A stretch of DNA of 64,000 bases from Undaria pinnatifida (Eukaryota; Sar; Phaeophyceae; Laminariales; Alariaceae), in contig JABAKD010000002.1 of NCBI GenBank assembly GCA_012845835.1, forward strand, positions 2,210,501-2,274,500, written 5' to 3'. The translations under genes were made by a program, and so were the position numbers. Below, piece by piece: positions 34,854 to 47,442 of this stretch (the stretch's first letter is position 1; the number at the start of each line of letters is the position of its first letter). The notes below the pieces were generated by a model. That model was not told the origin of the DNA and searched no databases. It saw only the letters and a program-made list of their open reading frames with translations.

Positions 34854-34909
34854 CTACCCCGTTTATAAAATCCTTCTCGTAGGAAACCCTTGCTCGGTAC
34901 GTATTCACA

Positions 34910-35400
34910 GCGAAGCACGTGGCGAGGTAGCTTGTTGACAGCGTCAGCGACATCAGAAGAAAACCTCGGGTGAACTGCCGCAACAACCATAATCTCCGCT
35001 GTTGAAAAAATAGTAGCATCGGTTTCCAGGTCAAAGAGGTGGGGTAGTGGGAAGGGGGTGGGGTAGAGAGAGGGGGGGTGGGGGGGGTGAATGAAATGTC
35101 GATACGTCTTGACAAGTAAGTAGGCAACTGGTGATGTAATTCGGACAGCACAAGCGTCACCACGTGAAGAAAAAAAAAAAATCGGGTGTACTGCCCCAAC
35201 AACAACAATCTCCGCTGATAACCAACGAGAGGTAACGAGTTTCGAGGCCAAACGGATGGGGATAGCGTGGATGGGGAGGGTACAATATCGATAACGCCTT
35301 GACAGCTACAGTAGGCACGTAGCGATCTAGCGAGTCGCCGGCGTCAGTCCCATCTGAAAGCGCAAAACTAGGTGGACACCAGCGCCAGTGGTTCTGAGTT
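34910..35400 (-). repeat. Diverged tandem repeat, about three units of 170-200 bp
   Basis: Blocks recur in order: 'tgccgcaacaaccataatctc' / 'tgccccaacaacaacaatctc', both followed by 'cgctg', and 'gaggtagcttgttgacagc' with related sequence near 35,115 and 35,315. It lies just upstream (minus-strand sense) of the charged-helix exon. Confidence 0.5.
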
Positions 35401-35411
35401 GATGTAAAAAT

Positions 35412-35668
35412 AGGATCCTTGACGGATTGTACGATAGCCCCCCCCAAAAGCCAGCGAGTTTCATGGCTGCTCGACACAAGGAAGGATAATTTTGAAACAA
35501 AAGTATCCATATATATCATCGTGTGCAACTGCCCGTCGATCGATGACGTCGGGGAGGGTGTCGAGGGACACCGTATTCCAGGAGATACGACCGGGAGTTC
35601 GTTTCAAACGGGCGATTTTGATGAAAGAAAAGTGGGGGCGGCTATCGTAGAACGACTCCCTATTAATA
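35412..35668 (+). mobile_element. Family C inverted-repeat element
   Basis: About 255 bp, 'acggattgtacgatagcccc' to 'gcggctatcgtagaacgact'. A short block near the left is missing compared with the 22.9-kb copy. Confidence 0.8.
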
Positions 35669-35727
35669 GTGTGATCCACCTACCGCACCTTTCGTCAGGG
35701 GCTGACCCGCAAGCCACTATGCAGGTA

Positions 35728-35986
35728 TTTTAGCACTTTTCCTCCGAAATGGTTTCTGAAAGACTCAAGACACACACTTCTTGACCAAGAATCGTCTGAA
35801 ACAGACCAAACACTTTTGCGCAATTCTCGTTGTGTACGTGGGCCATGGGAGTTTTCATCCGGTATTGTAGTAGTTTTCATCCGGGATCAAACCCGGGATC
35901 AAACCGGTTTTTGGGAGAGGTCTTAAGCTCCCAAACTGAGGGGTAGTATTAGAAAAAAAATGGTGCACCTATCGTGGAACGCGTCA
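35728..35986 (+). mobile_element. Family B element with a weak left end
   Basis: Shares 'gggccatgggagttttcatc', a duplicated 'ccgggatcaaac' and 'aggtcttaagctcccaaact' with other B copies and ends 'tggtgcacctatcgtggaacgcgtc'-like sequence. The left terminus is degraded. Confidence 0.65.
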
Positions 35987-35989
35987 GGG

Positions 35990-36660
35990 GGTGCGGTCAG
36001 TCAAGGAGAAAACTCGCGCCAGGGCCTGCTTTACGGCCTTACTCGTTTAACCACTGCACCCACGTTTTTTTTCAAGTAACGCTTGGAATCAGCGTGGAAC
36101 TCCTTTCTTCAGTGATAAAACGGGTAAGTCTTCCAACTACCGCAAAACCCATCACATACCGATTCCAAGTAGTTTATCCCCAACAAGGACAGTAGTGCAG
36201 AACTGATGCGTTTAACACACAGAGAGTAGTCTGCCAACAAAACAACAAAAATCTAGTCGTGTCACACTGCGTCGCGGCGTGGGCCGGCTTCGATTTTGTC
36301 TCACCGAAGGACAAAAAAAATACGCAAACAGAAAAAAAAAACAGGTTCCCAGCCCAGCGGGACGCGGCGCCAACTACTTGTCCGCGCTGGATTGCGAATA
36401 CATTTGAGTAAAAATCGACACACGGCATGTATGAAAACGCGTGAAAGCGCGGTGAGCTTCGACTTCAGGTTTTCCCTATCCGCAGGAGGATTAGAAAAAC
36501 AACAAAAACAACAACAACGGCGACAACAACGGCGACAACAACAACAACAACAACAACCACAATAACACTAACAACAACGTTAGCGTAGGTTGCGGCCAGC
36601 CAAGGAGAGAAACCGCGCCAGGGCCTGGTTTGGCCATAACCCCTTTCTCCGCCGCAAAAA
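35990..36660 (+). repeat. Two copies of a segment, otherwise no gene
   Basis: 'gccagggcctgctttacggcc' region at about 35,992-36,045 recurs at about 36,592-36,640 as 'cgcgccagggcctggtttgg'. A CAA/CGACAA microsatellite (36,495-36,560) lies between. Confidence 0.6.
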
Positions 36661-36689
36661 AAAAATCACACACTCATCCCAGGTGCAAT

Positions 36690-36965
36690 TGACGGCTCCA
36701 ATTAGTGCCGGTGTCATGTTGCCACAGCCCTCAACAGTGCTGGTAGAATCGCTTGGTACGGTTGGAACTCTACATAAATTCAATGTAGTAACCCGATCCC
36801 ATTTTTGCCGGTGCCCTCAATAGTGTAGGTAGAATCGCTTGGCACGCTTGACACTCAATATAAACTCAATACAGTAACCCTACCCAAATAGTGTCAGAGC
36901 CTTCAATAGTGCCGGTAGAATCGCTTGGGACGGTTGCAACTCTATATAAATTCAACCGGGTAGTG
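36690..36965 (+). repeat. Three tandem units of about 90-110 bp
   Basis: 'ggtagaatcgcttggtacgg', 'ggtagaatcgcttggcacgc' and 'ggtagaatcgcttgggacgg' head the homologous halves at 36,741, 36,829 and 36,916. Each is followed by 'actctatataaattcaa'-type sequence. Confidence 0.85.
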
Positions 36966-37059
36966 CCGGCATTTTGAGCTGGCACACACCTGCACTATCG
37001 AGAGCCCCCCACCTCTGTAGTTCGCCCCCAACAATGATGATGCAGTGTTGATGGGGTCA

Positions 37060-37300
37060 ATATACTAAGAATACGCTAAGAATGTAGTCTAGAAAGAATA
37101 TACAAATAATGCACCAAGAACTACTAGGAATACCAAGAATACACTAATAATACGCCAAAAATACACCAAAGAATATACTGAGAATACGATAAAGAATATG
37201 CTAAGGATATACTAAGAATACACCAAGCACATAGTATCAATAAGAATGTACCAAGAATATACTACGAGTACACCAAGAATACGCTATACCAGGAGTACAC
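37060..37300 (+). repeat. Short tandem repeat (AAGAATAYRCTA type)
   Basis: About 240 bp of 10-14-bp units such as 'accaagaatacac' and 'ctaagaatac'. Confidence 0.8.
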
Positions 37301-37577
37301 TGTGAATAAATCGTGTACATGGCGTTGAAGCGTGGACCGGAACCGCCTCCCCACGGTGCAATTCGGACACTGCAAAAACCGGGACTGCTGTGCTGCAAGC
37401 GTAGTCGATGCCGTCACCACCACGCTCGTTTTTCGACACATTTTCCCTCTCTGAAGCCCAAGAGCTCTTAACAAGACCAAGGCACACACGTAACGTATCA
37501 TAGCGTCCTTCCCCAGCAGGTGGTGCTGTTTCGTGTCGCCGTAATTGCTGTTCCACGCGCCTTATCTCAAAAGCTTA

Positions 37578-38190
37578 GACGCGAGATACGATAGAGGTGC
37601 TATTAATGTATTAAGGCATACCAGGTACCATTTTTTGGCTGAAGCCATTTTTGTGGAATATCGGGGCTGCTTCACCTGAAATCACCGGAACCTTTTTTTC
37701 TCCTGCTGCAAAACCGTTTCGTTGTATACCTTCGTCATGGGGTTGTTCATCGGTGGGGGGGGGGGAGGCTTCCGAAACATTTGGAGGCGAAACTTTTTTC
37801 TGAAACAACGGGGCTCCTCAGCCCCTCTATGATAAGAGCCCCGAAACCCCTCCCTATGCTAATTCCAACAAATTTGTCTATTTACCCCCTCTATGATGGA
37901 GCCCCGAAAACCCCTCCCTATGCTAATTCCAAGTAATTTGTAAAAAGACGGGGTTTCCAGTCGTAAATGCGTTAAGCCAAAATCGTCTGAATCCCATTCA
38001 TATTTTCGCGAGTATGTTTCGTGGTGTACCTAGGCCATGGGGTTGCCCATCGTCGGGGGGGGGGGGGGGGGGGAAGGGGCACTTCTAATTTTTTCAGAAT
38101 ACGTGTTTTGTGTGATGGTGTAGTGCATGGTCTTAAGCGAGGAACGAGTCTCAAAAAGACAAAAAAGCAGTGCGCCTCTCCACCGTAGCG
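37578..38190 (+). mobile_element. Composite family B element(s) with duplicated internal segment
   Basis: 'gacgcgagatacgatagagg' at the left and 'gcctctccaccgtagcgtgg' at the right resemble B ends. Inside, 'gagccccgaaa' with 'cctccctatgctaattccaa' occurs twice (about 37,835 and 37,900). Contains G runs at 37,745 and 38,055. Confidence 0.5.
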
Positions 38191-39676
38191 TGGGTGAATA
38201 ACAACACCAAGCCGTGCACGCACATAGCATCGCAAGACGCTGGCCACTTCGTCTCACCGAAGAAAAACCAGAACGCGCGTCGCCCCCAGACTTCTTCGAA
38301 GCCGGTCGCTGCTTCTCGCCGAGAGCCTCCAACCGCCCCACGATAACGTCGTCCCCTGTTGCCGTCGCTGTCGACAAATTGACCCCTCTTCGCGCTGAAG
38401 AGGATCCTCGTTTGCTGCACGGACAGCACCAGGTTGTGGGGGGGGGGGGGGCGAAGACTCACCGCGGTCACGTCGCCAGGAGAAAAACCGGACACGTTGG
38501 ATGTCGGGGAAGGGCTAGTCGGGAGGGGGGGGGGGGGGGATCTTCTGCGGCACGGGCAGCACAACGGGGGGGGGGAGACCGTGGCAACGTGGGTGCAGTA
38601 ACAAACGAAGATATTCGCCTCGGGGAAAAGAGCGAAGGGGGGGGGAGGTGGGAGGGGTGGGTGGAAAGGAGGAGGGGGGCGGGGGGGGAGGGACTAAGGG
38701 GGCGAAGGGGGAGGGAGGGAGGGAAGGTGGGAAGAAGTGGGGGCGGGGGGGGGGGGGGGGGGGTCCCTTGCCGAGTGAGATTTTCTCAGCGGTCTAGCCG
38801 AACATCAAAATATTGTGGCGTTGCCTTCGCTATTTACCCGCCGCTGCGGTCGAAAGAAACAAGCAGAGCAACGGAAATTGCGATTGCGTTAGTAATGCTG
38901 CTGCAATGATGCTGCCGCGCGTGTCGTTACATGAACAAAAAAAAAGTAACGCCCGCCCTTACCCCGAACCCAAACTACGTTCTACTCCGTGGGAAGGTCA
39001 CCCTTGAGCATCTGACTCCTCACCACCTCGATCGATTCCCCGGGGAAACTACACCCCACCCCCAACGACATGAAGGAGGAAGGGGCCGCTCTGAAGAACT
39101 CGAACGTGGCCTACGCACAATCAACGGTGGCGACGAAATAAGCAATTGAGCGTTGACGCCGAAGAGACGTCTACTACCAGCGGCCGCCTTCTGCACGGCA
39201 TCACCAGATATGCAGCGGCGGAACACGCTAGGAGCACGGGGGTACACTGCTGATAGCAGCAACGGAACAGCGAACGTTGAATCCCGTCCACAAAGCAACA
39301 ACCCCTAGACCGACACTGGCTAGTGAAACTCCACTTAAGGGGGAAAAAAAACATGACTTCAACAGCTGTGGCCTACCACCCCCCCTCCGAAAAATCCACA
39401 TTTGCAACTCCCGGGGGAATAAAAAATCTACTTGATTACCCCCAACCCCTCCCTGCCCTCACTTTAAACCACCACTATGACCACAACAACATCACAACGA
39501 TGCCGACACCAACACCAGGCACACATCACCCCCCTGCCCCCCATCCCCCCGGCCTCAACAACCCCCAATCACCTCCCCCCAAGGCCCGTCCCTCTTCGAA
39601 CCCCCACCTATACCTCTCCTCCCTTAACCCCCACAGCCCCCCCCTGCGCTAACCCCCGCTTCCCGAAACGCCTATC
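38191..39676. other. Low-complexity interval without a supported gene
   Basis: Numerous G runs on the plus strand (38,437-38,765) followed by C-rich sequence (39,370-39,676). The 231-codon plus ORF from 38,214 depends on poly-G tracts. Homopolymer lengths here may be unreliable. Confidence 0.45.
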
Positions 39677-40531
39677 CTACCCAACCCCACAACCTTCCCA
39701 CCCCTCCACCCCAACGCCCTCTTCCCTCAACCGCACGCCACCCCAAAAACCACTACCAGAGACCTCGAACAAGACCAACCACGCCTCCCAAACCCACCTC
39801 AAATCGTTGCGACCACCCCTTCCGGTCGGTGGCCGGTGGCCGCGGCCGGGGTACACGGACGAGGGCCCTCCGCCCTTCTCCCCATCGATGTACCCCGCCC
39901 CCCCGTCCCCCCTGGCTCCGCTCTCGCTACACCGCACGCCACCTCCACCGTCGGCATCGCCTCCGCTATGGCACGGGGAGCCACCGCTCTCGCTCCTCCT
40001 GCTCCTAACTCCGCTGTCACTTCGTTTGCTTCTAGCTCCGCTGTCGCTTCTGCGACTCGTCGGACCGCCGTCGCTTGTTCGGCTCATAGCCCCGCTAAGG
40101 CTTCGGTGACTCGCCGCACCGCTGTCGCTCTTACGGCTCCTCGCTTGGCCATCGCTCAGGCGGCTCAGTGCACCGCTGTCGCTCCTGCGACTCCTTGCGC
40201 CGCTATCGTTCCTGCAGCTCCTTGCGCTTCCATCAACACCACCACCACCAGAACAAGTAGACTTATCCCCATCATCAACACGATAACTTTTGCCGTGATT
40301 ACCTTGTCTATGAAGAAGGCGGCGGCGGGGCGACGACGCTGCTGTTCGGGAAGGGAACAGGCGCGGCCAGCAGCAGGTGACGATAAGCGCCTCGGCGGAA
40401 AGGATAAGAAAGCCCACGTTCCGTAGCTCGTCCGGATCCCTGCAAGCGGTCGTTACGGAGGCGCGGCAAGGAGATGAGGGGGGGGCTGGGTCGGTTGGCG
40501 GTACTCTCAGGCAGGGCAATTGTCCACACAC
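39677..40531 (-). CDS. Possible exon: Ser/Asp/Gly/Arg nine-residue repeat protein
   Basis: A 284-codon minus-strand frame. After an N-terminal part with a hydrophobic stretch ('LRNVGFLILSAEALIVTCCW') it carries about ten nine-residue repeats of the type S-D-S-G-A-x-S-R-R (27-bp DNA unit, about 39,950-40,210), then Gly-rich and Trp-containing sequence. RS-like repeats of this kind occur in disordered RNA-processing or structural proteins, but no family can be named. A CCCGAACAG acceptor at about 40,345 could start a shorter exon. The plus strand is also open over much of the repeat, which weakens the strand call. Confidence 0.35.
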   Translation of the reverse strand: MCGQLPCLRVPPTDPAPPSSPCRASVTTACRDPDELRNVGFLILSAEALIVTCCWPRLFPSRTAASSPRRRLLHRQGNHGKSYRVDDGDKSTCSGGGGVDGSARSCRNDSGARSRRSDSGALSRLSDGQARSRKSDSGAASHRSLSGAMSRTSDGGPTSRRSDSGARSKRSDSGVRSRRSESGGSPCHSGGDADGGGGVRCSESGARGDGGAGYIDGEKGGGPSSVYPGRGHRPPTGRGGRNDLRWVWEAWLVLFEVSGSGFWGGVRLREEGVGVEGWEGCGVG

Positions 40532-40539
40532 ACTTCATA

Positions 40540-42794
40540 CGTATCTGGTACATATTGTCGCTGTCCCATTAGCCACGTCGGTTATGCTTGCAGGACGCCT
40601 TTAACCCCTTCAGAGCCCTAAACCCCTCCCTGTACTATTTCCAAGTAATTTGAACCCTAAAACGGGTTTCCAGTTGAAAAGGCGTTAACCGTGTCCGGTT
40701 CTGTTGTCGACTTCTTCTTGAAACAGTTGGCGCTTTTTGGGTCGAAGCCCCTAAAAAACGGAAACATTGGCGAAGTGCCACGGGCGGGAGAGAACGGCGG
40801 CATAAACCACGCCGTACTTCGTACCCGGTATTCGAGTACGAAGCGTAAACTTGAGCTTCCCTAGGTTTTGATATTAGACCTCGGAACACTTCCGAAGCAG
40901 CCGCGTGTGTCGTTTTCTCTCTTGTCTCCCATAATGCTGTGCGATTGTAACCGTACATATGCTTCCCACCCGCGGATGCATAGTTTTTTACAGCCCCACA
41001 GCAGTAGGGTAAATCCTTAGGCAATTATTCGCCTACTGCCTAGCCTTGTTTTACGGATTTAGGTATTTACAGAACTCTACGAGTACGCGAGATTTACAGC
41101 GAGATGATTGACATTGGTAGACTAGCAAGACGGTGACGGACTTTTTTTGCTGCGTGCGATCCGAACGTGAGTCCTCAGTTTGTTCACTACGCGCCGACCG
41201 CTGATGATATACTCGTACACGGTACCGTTTTCCATAATATCCACCCTGGTGCTCGTGCGGTACGTGAGGTTCGTATACTAGGAGTGTAGAGTTTCAACTC
41301 TATTACGGACTGTACTTGACCTATCGCGTGGACTTCGCGTTGCGCGTCAGCGCAGAAACCTTGTACGTACTTGACCGACAGAAGGAGTACGAGAAATGCA
41401 CAGCAGGATGCATCTGTACACATTAAGGCAAGTAGGTACGCGTGTGGCCGCTGAGGTACCAGGAACGGCAGTTGGTACTCCTGGTACAGCTGTGGACTAC
41501 GATACCGAAGTACGTACATTACGAACGTCGCACCAGCTACCACACTGCTGCTATTGAGCTGTAACTGGTAAGCCAAAGAGGGTCGCGAGCCCCAGATCCT
41601 GCGGGCTGGGATGGAACAGCGTGCCGTTCACGTGTTTTTACAGTAGTTTTGAATGCGTCTCATACTCGCAGCATAGGCTTGTTGTGCGAGATTGGAAGCG
41701 ACAAAAGTTGTCCCACTCTGAAAAGGAGATAACGCAAACCAACTCAACAGACAGGGGAGCACGGCTTGTGCCGGCCAAGCATCCACAAGGCACGGCCACC
41801 CTTCAGTCGGCGATCAGCGTAGCTGTTCACGGCCGACGTACATGACCAACGACAACAGGAATTCATCAACACAACGACAAAAAAAGGTGCGTCCCGCAAC
41901 AACTCACTTTAGGGCGGAACCAGCAGAAATCGCCCAGGCCCAGATCACTGCCACAGCCGAGTCGAGCATGTTTCCAGTATGGCTTACCGCATGAAGGAGG
42001 ACCACGCGCCGCCAAACGTGCAAGGGAGAGACGCTGGACAAGGGATGTGGGGAGTTGAGTCGCACGGCAGATTTGGGCGCATCTGCAGTTTGGTAAATCC
42101 CCGATTCAGACACGCTTGGATCGTAGTGGAAACCCTCTGAGAGAAAGTAGAACACATCAAAATCCCCACCTGCTACCTGCTATCTACTGGATCAGCCGCG
42201 GCGCAGAGCATATGCCGGCTAGCTGGATGAATGGCTGGATCCATGGATACCAGGTTCGTGCGCATGTCGTTTGCTATGCGAGAGTCGCGTTTCATTGTCG
42301 TGCTTGCCGTCCTGTCGTCCTGTTTCACCCAAAGTCTTGGGACGCGGTGCAACTACAACTTGTTCGATGAGCGCATTCGATCATTGTTGGCTTAGTCTAG
42401 ATAGCATTAATATATCTAGACTACATGGACAACGCTCTACGACAGACCTCCTCCGATGAAAAATGCCATTTACACCATAGGGCTCCGTGTGCACTTTCGT
42501 GGCGAGGTGCACAGATTATCTACAGCGTAGACATTTTCTGCCGCAGTCTATCTAGAGGTGCTTTCGAACCTCGAACCCATGTCCGACTCTTTTTTGTTCC
42601 AGCTCGTGTAACGGAATGTTTGCCTCTTTTCCAAGGTGCTTTTCCCTTTAATTCCAAGTGTTTTGTCCCCACAACGGGAGCGCAGTGATAAATGGATTTG
42701 TCATCAATTACCGAAAGCTGTCTCACTGACGCCACGTGCCAATATTTCACGGAGGATCCCACAACAACAAATTCACCCGGTAGTGTTCGTGTTG
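40540..42794. other. Interval without recognised genes
   Basis: Short ORFs on both strands, including two 129-codon minus frames (40,635 and 41,187) that lack recognisable features. GGTACC/CAGGTACC-like motifs are frequent near 41,220-41,520. Confidence 0.35.
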
Positions 42795-44870
42795 TGTTGG
42801 GCCATTTCTTACACAGTGTCGGATTCCGCAGGTCGAAAACGGCCCTTTTCGACTGAACTTTTCTCCGACTGGATTCTTCTGGTCGCTCTTCTTGTTGATG
42901 TTCTCACATTAACTCGCATAGTCCAATCAAGTTCGTGGTCACAGGACAGGCTCCGGTCACTCTGGAGCTGAGGAATACCCTCGGGAAAAACACAAACAAC
43001 CCAAGGTGGTACACGCATAGTCTATATCACAGCTGACGCAATTCATGCCTCCACCAGAAACATAAAAAAGTGAAATCGGGAGTCAGTCTACGATGTGCCA
43101 TGTCTATACCTGGTGCATACGTGTTATTACTCGCGCCTGGAAAAACTGACTATACCGCTTGCCACCCGAGAAAGACTACCTGGTACCACGTATACATTAC
43201 ACGTAGTATCTATCACTACGCATACGCACAACAGAGGCAAGTCAATTGGAAAAAGGAAACAAAGAACAAATAAGAAGATAAAGGAAAGGAAATAAAAGAG
43301 AAGAAAGCGAAAAAAGAAAACGAAAAAAGAAAAGAAAGAAATTATCGTCAGTCGACTCGAGTCCATTTTATAGTTTTTGTGCTCTTCCTAGAGGCGGTTG
43401 GTGTGAGGGAGTTCTGCTGTACTGCTGCATGGCAGTCGAAAATCGGTTGGCAGCTCTGTCAGCTGTGCTTCGCGCGTTCTTCGCGAGCAACGCGTGCTTC
43501 GCGCGCGACGAACCTTCGTCCAAGCGGGTTGCGAAGCACGCGTTGCTCGCGAAGGGTGGCGTTGGGCTTAGCCGAAGGCTGCCAAAGCTATGTCCGTGGC
43601 GTTGGACTCAGCCGAGAGCCGCCAAAGCTACAGCAGGCGTAGCCGTTGTTGGTGAATGGCATCGATAACTCGCGCTACTGCTGTCGTGTATCACACGCTG
43701 CTGGCGAGCGTTTCTAGGAGTGCGCCACGCTGACTTGCGGCGAGAAGCAACAGCAGTGATAGCAAAGGCAGCGTCGGCGGTGTTGTGTGATACTGCTGTG
43801 TGGTACCTGGTATCGGTGTGTAGGCGTGCGGGTGTGTGCTTTGTGGTGGGATGAGCGATGCGGTGGGTTCAAAATCAGGGGTTAAAAGTTTTTCGACTGA
43901 GTTTTTCGACTGGAGGATTCAGGCCATTTCTTATACAGTCGGATTCCGCCAGTCGAAAACGACCTTTTTCGACTGAACTTTTTTTCGACTGGACTTTTTT
44001 TCGACTGGATTCTTCTGGTCCTTCTTCTTATCGTCAGTCGAGTCGATTTTATAGGTTTTGTGCTCTTCCTAGAGGCGGTTGGTGCGAGGGAGTACTGCTG
44101 TACATCAAGCGAAATCGGTTGGCAGCTCTGTGCTTCGCGCTTTCTCCGCGAGCAACGGCTCGACGAACCCTCGTACCAGCGAGTTGGTGGCTTTGGGTTT
44201 AGCCGAAAGCCGCCAAAGCTGCGTTCGAACTTCGTGGAGTTGCACTCAGCTCAGAGCCGCCAAAGCTACGTTCGAACTTCGTGGAGTTGCACTCAGCTCA
44301 GAGCCGCCAAAGCTACAGTAGGCACAGCCGTTGTTGGCAGCATGGGATCGAGACCGCGCGCTGCTGCCGTCGTGTGATACACGCTGCTGGCGAGTGGAAC
44401 TAGGAATGCGCCACGCTGACTTACTGCGAGAAGTAACAGCAGTGATAGCTAAGCCAGCGTCAGCGCCTAACAGTGTGGTACCTGGTATGGGTGTGTGGCC
44501 GCGTGGCCGTGTGGGTGTGTGTTTGGTGGTGGGATGAGCGATGCCATCGGTTCAAAAAACACGTGTAAAATTTTTCGACTGAGTATTTCGACTGGAGGAC
44601 CCGGTCGAAAAAGTCGAGTTTTCCGACTGGATCCGCCAGTCGGAATTCTCAGTCGAAAAAAGTTGAGTCGAAAAAGCCCTTTTTCGACTGTGTAAGGAAG
44701 CCCGATTTGGGTTTCAGTCGAAAACGGCCGTTTTTGACTGACAAATCCGACTGTATAAGAAATGTCCTCAAGGTTGTATGCAAAAGGCGCCTTTTGTTTC
44801 GACCGGTCTGACAAATCCGACTGTATAAGAAATGTCCTTAAGGTTGTACGCAAAGGGCACCTTTTGTTTC
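42795..44870. repeat. Cluster of sequences related to the fold-back element
   Basis: Fragments matching the arms and centre of the 5925-7619 element: 'gccatttcttacacagt' at 42,800, 'gctcttcctagaggcggttg' at 43,381 and 44,063, 'gccatttcttatacagtcgg' at 43,922, and GTCGAAAA / TTTTCGAC motifs throughout 43,880-44,760. The region has two tandem copies, about 43,330-43,920 and 44,030-44,570, with duplicated internal blocks such as 'cgttcgaacttcgtggagtt' (twice near 44,222 and 44,270). No genes seen. Confidence 0.65.
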
Positions 44871-45105
44871 GACCGGTCTATTCGTGTATTTTGGCTCCAG
44901 ACTAGAAGGTTATGTTTTCTATCGGATGCATTCTAGAAATCGCTAACTCACAGCTGACGCTTTTCAATCGCCCTGTTGACCCTGATAACGTCCAGGGGCG
45001 TAACCGACCTATATCTTTCATGAGGATGAAATATATGACACGCGCGAACGACCTTCCGTAAATTTTGTGCAACTACTACTGTCTGTGTATTGGCGAAATA
45101 TAGAT

Positions 45106-45166
45106 GTACCACGCAGCGTGCAAAGTTGAGTTTCAACCCTTGAATCGGTCGTACTCACAGCTGACG
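45106..45166 (+). repeat. Family D arm copy
   Basis: 'taccacgcagcgtgcaaag' then 'caacccttgaatcggtcg' and 'tactcacagctgacg'. Shorter matches to the end motif lie at about 44,947-44,962 and 43,026-43,036, with a weaker one at 13,620-13,637. Confidence 0.6.
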
Positions 45167-45179
45167 TTTTTCAATTTTT

Positions 45180-47442
45180 ATCAAATCTTTTATAAAATCG
45201 CTGAGTTTAAAATTGCAAGGTTTCTGCGCTGACGCGCGACGATAAGACGATCGAAAGGTTGTTATTCTGTCATGTTATTAGCTCTAGATCTGATACCTAT
45301 ACGTTCGTAACAGGGCTAACGCCTGACGCCTGCACCCAAAACCAAACAAGCCACTGTATTCTACACTGCTGTAGAAGCTTTTTGATGTATTTTCCATCCC
45401 ACAATATGCAATGTTGTGGACCGTATGACGCTGCGATCTCTGCATTGTATGTGCGTATCGCGAATGAATGCACTGCTTATTTAGTACCAGGTATTGCGGA
45501 CCGTACTGTAGCGCTGAATGCTGTAATCTCAGGATCGACACAAACAAATGTTGTGGTAGGTTCGCGCTACTCACGAGCCGTTCGAAGCTCACCTGTTGTA
45601 GGCGTCTTGGCGGAGCTGCCTACAGCGAGACTTACTGAGATGCCACAATTCGAAGCAATTTCTGCGGCGATACAACGCACCGCGAGTCAGTTCCACCGCA
45701 GACAACCGACTATACATCAGGGCAATGGTGCTAATGAACCTCGCACCTGACAGGGGTTTGTGGTGCCATTTGTGTGCTGTTTGGCGTACACCGGGTGGTG
45801 GCACCAGCTTAGCCCTCCTAATAATTTCCTCACAGGCTTAAAATATGTAGTTTTGGTCCAAAGTCATTTTTTTTGCCGGCCTTTTTTACGAGGTTGCATG
45901 GGCTTCTAACAGCACCGCCGTGGCCATTCTCCAGTCTTCGGTCTCTCGAACGTCCTGCGACGCACACACTAGGAAAATACCTCAGGGTGGAGCTTCTCTG
46001 GGAGCTAGCTGCGTCGGCAGTGGTCGGATAAAAAAATAGCCGTCATGGAGCTCTCGTCACACAGGAAGCCAACAGCCCCCGTTTTTCCAGAGACGTCATG
46101 ACCGAGGACATCGGTCACCCTATTTACTTGGGGGTCCACCAATCTGCCGCTAAAGCACGCCGTGCTGACGAGCCGAATAAGCCAGCCTGCGATCCTCAAA
46201 GCTTAGGTTCGACTTATGTTCTTCCCTCCATTAATACTGTGGAGATTGTGGCCAGTGATTGGTGGAAAAGCGGCAGTCTTTCGAAACCGTCGTAATTATT
46301 GTGTTTGACCACTGTAGTCGAAATATTGATCCGGGGACCAGGGGATGGATAAGATCCCTCGTGGCCTTGAGATAAGATCCCTCGTGGCTTTAAGTTGCTG
46401 CCAGCATGCGAGACGCGGGCACCTGCTCCACTCCCCTCCTCCGCTACCGCTGCTATCGTTGCACCTTGACGTGGTCGAAGTATTATCGTCAGGCGAAGCC
46501 AAGAAAGGCGGGCATGGGGTGCTCCTGCTTCGTTCTCGTTGATGATGCGAATCTTTTAGCATATTGTTTCTGTCCATACCTCAAGTCTACTGCAACGAAG
46601 CACAGCAGCAGTGTGTTCTTCACATTATACTGACCTTTCCACCATCTACATCCAGCACAACCAGTGTCCGTGCCGTTGCCTCCTAGAGAGACGGACTATC
46701 ATATCATACGCGGTCACAAACTTATTACCCGGTTCCTTATGTTTGGCGTTCCCCACCTCAAGATGGCTACGAGTATTCGTAAGCGCGCTCGGCGTCTTCG
46801 GCGCCGACCACAAACCCGGCCCAGCAGGACGGATGCTGTCCTTACCTGCCGCGCTCTGTAACAGGATTCGACTGGCCACCTACGATCTCTTAGCCCGCCA
46901 CAAAAATCTTGTAAACACGTGCCCGAAGCCTCGAATACACGACTCAATTGTAGTTACGTCTCAACCGGTCGCCATCTCCAATCGCCTAAAAAGGGCGGCA
47001 CTTTGCACGTGTCCTACCGTAAAGCTACGAGTCTCAGTACCACCTATGACTTAGGTGTACAGCAGCAGCAGTAGCAGCAGACTGAGAGGAAATACGCCCC
47101 ACGACTATTTTTGAGCAACCTATAGCTACACATGGCTTCCATTCGCGCCTAAATAACTATGCTCGGCCTATTACCAGGTAGATGCGCTCGCAAATGTGTT
47201 GTTAATGTCTCGTGTTTCTCATAGCCGCTCCTACCCCTAGGGCAGATCGTTTTCCTGCCCTTAGACCAGGCGTTTGGGGATCTAACTAGTTGGAATTGGT
47301 GAAGGTTCGTTTTCGCGGTCCAAGCGGGGTCAATCCTCACTCTCCCTTGGTTCGTGTTTGCCAGGAGAGGGAAGCTGTCGGCGGTCGTGCGGGTCCGGAG
47401 CCCGGCGGTCATAACCGATCCCACGCAACCTTCGGAGGTACG
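45180..47442. other. Interval upstream of the kinesin-like gene
   Basis: Presumably contains the kinesin-like promoter and 5' UTR at its right end. A 163-codon plus frame (45,259-45,750) has no ATG near its start and no recognisable domain. A small CAG run occurs at 47,060-47,080. No other gene supported. Confidence 0.35.

Noticed and set aside
34094-34882. 262-codon Ser/Cys/Leu ORF on the plus strand
   Set aside because: It is the complement of the charged-helix exon, which has a coherent protein and splice phase on the minus strand.
38214-38909. 231-codon Gly/Arg ORF
   Set aside because: It runs through several long G homopolymers and has no domain or splice support.
46735-46862. Frame 'WLRVFVSALGVFGADHK' as the first kinesin strand
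   Set aside because: It resembles a kinesin beta-1 strand, but the exon at 47,443 gives a better-placed P-loop and is closer to exon 2. It remains an alternative.
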